This document shows positions 59,272 through 60,000 of a DNA stretch of 60,000 bases, piece after piece. Both the position numbers and the translations under genes were made by a program. The DNA comes from Phoronis australis (Eukaryota > Phoronida > Phoronidae): contig NMRA01000003.1 of the NCBI GenBank assembly GCA_002633005.1, positions 606,696 through 666,695 of the forward strand, written 5' to 3'. Under the pieces are notes generated by a model. The model was not told the origin of the DNA. It was given only the letters and a program-made list of their open reading frames with translations, and searched no databases. How positions within the stretch are numbered: the first letter of the stretch is position 1; each line of letters starts with the position of its first letter.

Positions 59272-60000
59272 CTGAAATGTCAGGTTAACACGGGTTATGA
59301 GGATTTAATACTATTCCTGAACTTGGTTTGATATCAGAGAAGAATTTTGATGACATGCAAAAGGATTGACTATCGTATTCGCCGTAATAACCGCCCATGC
59401 CCCTATAAGCGCCTCCCCCAAGTGTTTTCAGACTTTGCTAAAATAAGCGCCCAGTCCATGAACGTGTACGCTGCGAAAAATGCCTTACATACAGTCCTAA
59501 AATTCTATAGTAACATCATCAATTTATCAATAATATCCGACAGTCCTGAAAAAATCATTGTGCACAGAATTTGTACCATGAGCCTCACCAGTATGTCGGT
59601 ATTTAGCCATGACTATACACTTCTGCCATGCCTCAAAATGAACACAAAAGTTTTGCTGATCTTGCGAGGACCAATGGTCTGGCCTTTCAGAACAGACGTA
59701 GTGTAGTTGTCTACGGGATTGCTTTGTAGATATTTCCAGCTTTCAAGAGGAATCCAAATTTCTTTGAACACGTGAAAACCGCGAATCGAAGACTAATGAA
59801 AAAGCTTGGGCAGTGTTAAAAGCACGTGGTCAGGAAGCGCGCACTACATACATGAGCCTGTCATCAAAGACATAAGTCGGGAACTATCCATTCATGAAAC
59901 GGGTAGCATAGCATCGGGAGGAAATGAAAATTGGCACTAATTTCCGACAGTTTCTAATACTATAAAAAATGTTTGTGTTATTTTTAAGATGAATTGTTTG
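59272..60000. other. Intron or upstream sequence, possible decayed DNA transposon
   Basis: E1 begins in mid-domain, so a B-type exon should precede it, but none is recognisable here; it must lie beyond 60000. The minus strand at 59400-59460 carries GC-rich GGCGCTTAT and GGCGGTTATTACGG motifs that recall the ends or UTRs of some pogo/mariner-like DNA transposons (recollection, not verified). A minus-strand open stretch at about 59600-59770 does not resemble cadherin and I do not recognise it. Confidence 0.3.

Noticed and set aside
1-59271. Naming the gene Fat, Dachsous or a specific protocadherin
   Set aside because: The termini and the diagnostic EGF, LamG or cytoplasmic domains are outside the window, and the linkers are atypical, so no symbol is justified.
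59347-59706. 119-codon plus-strand open frame
   Set aside because: No recognisable domain, and the composition looks like transposon or intron sequence.

Overview
The window looks like nuclear DNA from an invertebrate animal. It is AT-rich, with many short GT-AG introns, tRNA-derived SINE copies, non-LTR retrotransposon 3' ends, minisatellites and microsatellites. I cannot name the species; a marine invertebrate is a guess from the repeat style.

One gene fills almost the whole window, on the minus strand. I reconstruct 83 exons (E1-E83 in transcription order, from 59271 down to 1) encoding about 4,905 residues. The product is a tandem array of cadherin (EC) repeats. Neither the first nor the last exon is present: no signal peptide, membrane segment, EGF or laminin-G domain is seen, so the whole protein is larger. 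Each EC repeat is normally split over two exons that alternate strictly. 'A' exons (about 60-70 aa) run from the Y-x-L-x-V-x-A-x-D strand through the domain boundary to A-T-D-x-D. 'B' exons (about 37-52 aa) carry the x-V-x-Y-x-I, F-x-I-D-x-x-T-G-x-I and terminal YQ elements. Every junction is phase 0. Six exons fuse neighbouring A and B halves. In all there are 47 A halves and 46 B halves, so about 46 cadherin repeats.

Two features set the protein apart. First, none of the 47 domain boundaries has the canonical DxNDN calcium motif; most have x-R-N/D-x-x-x-P-x-F instead. Second, two A-half types alternate along the chain, a two-domain super-repeat. Type I has A-Y-D-x-x-Y-P-x-N and ends A-T-D-x-D-N; type II has V-R-A-x-D and often ends in D-D-D-L-K. 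The alternation breaks clearly once, at a 1.5 kb tandem duplication (21257-22735 and 22837-24412) joined by an AT microsatellite holding an N.

Layout: 59272-60000 is intron or upstream sequence with a possible decayed transposon. 44-57 kb is an N-terminal block with classical A-x-D-G-G-x-P motifs, B exons starting APxN, and most of the fused exons. 0-44 kb is a regular A/B array. Introns hold SINEs (9.5, 45.7, 40.6, 51.8 kb), retroelement 3' ends (16.2-16.8, 27.7-28.0, 55.6-55.9 kb), degenerate tandem repeats (18.4-19.9, 42.3-42.8 kb) and several minisatellites. One 40-bp minisatellite has multiplied a 5' splice site. No credible plus-strand gene, rRNA, tRNA gene or CRISPR array was found.
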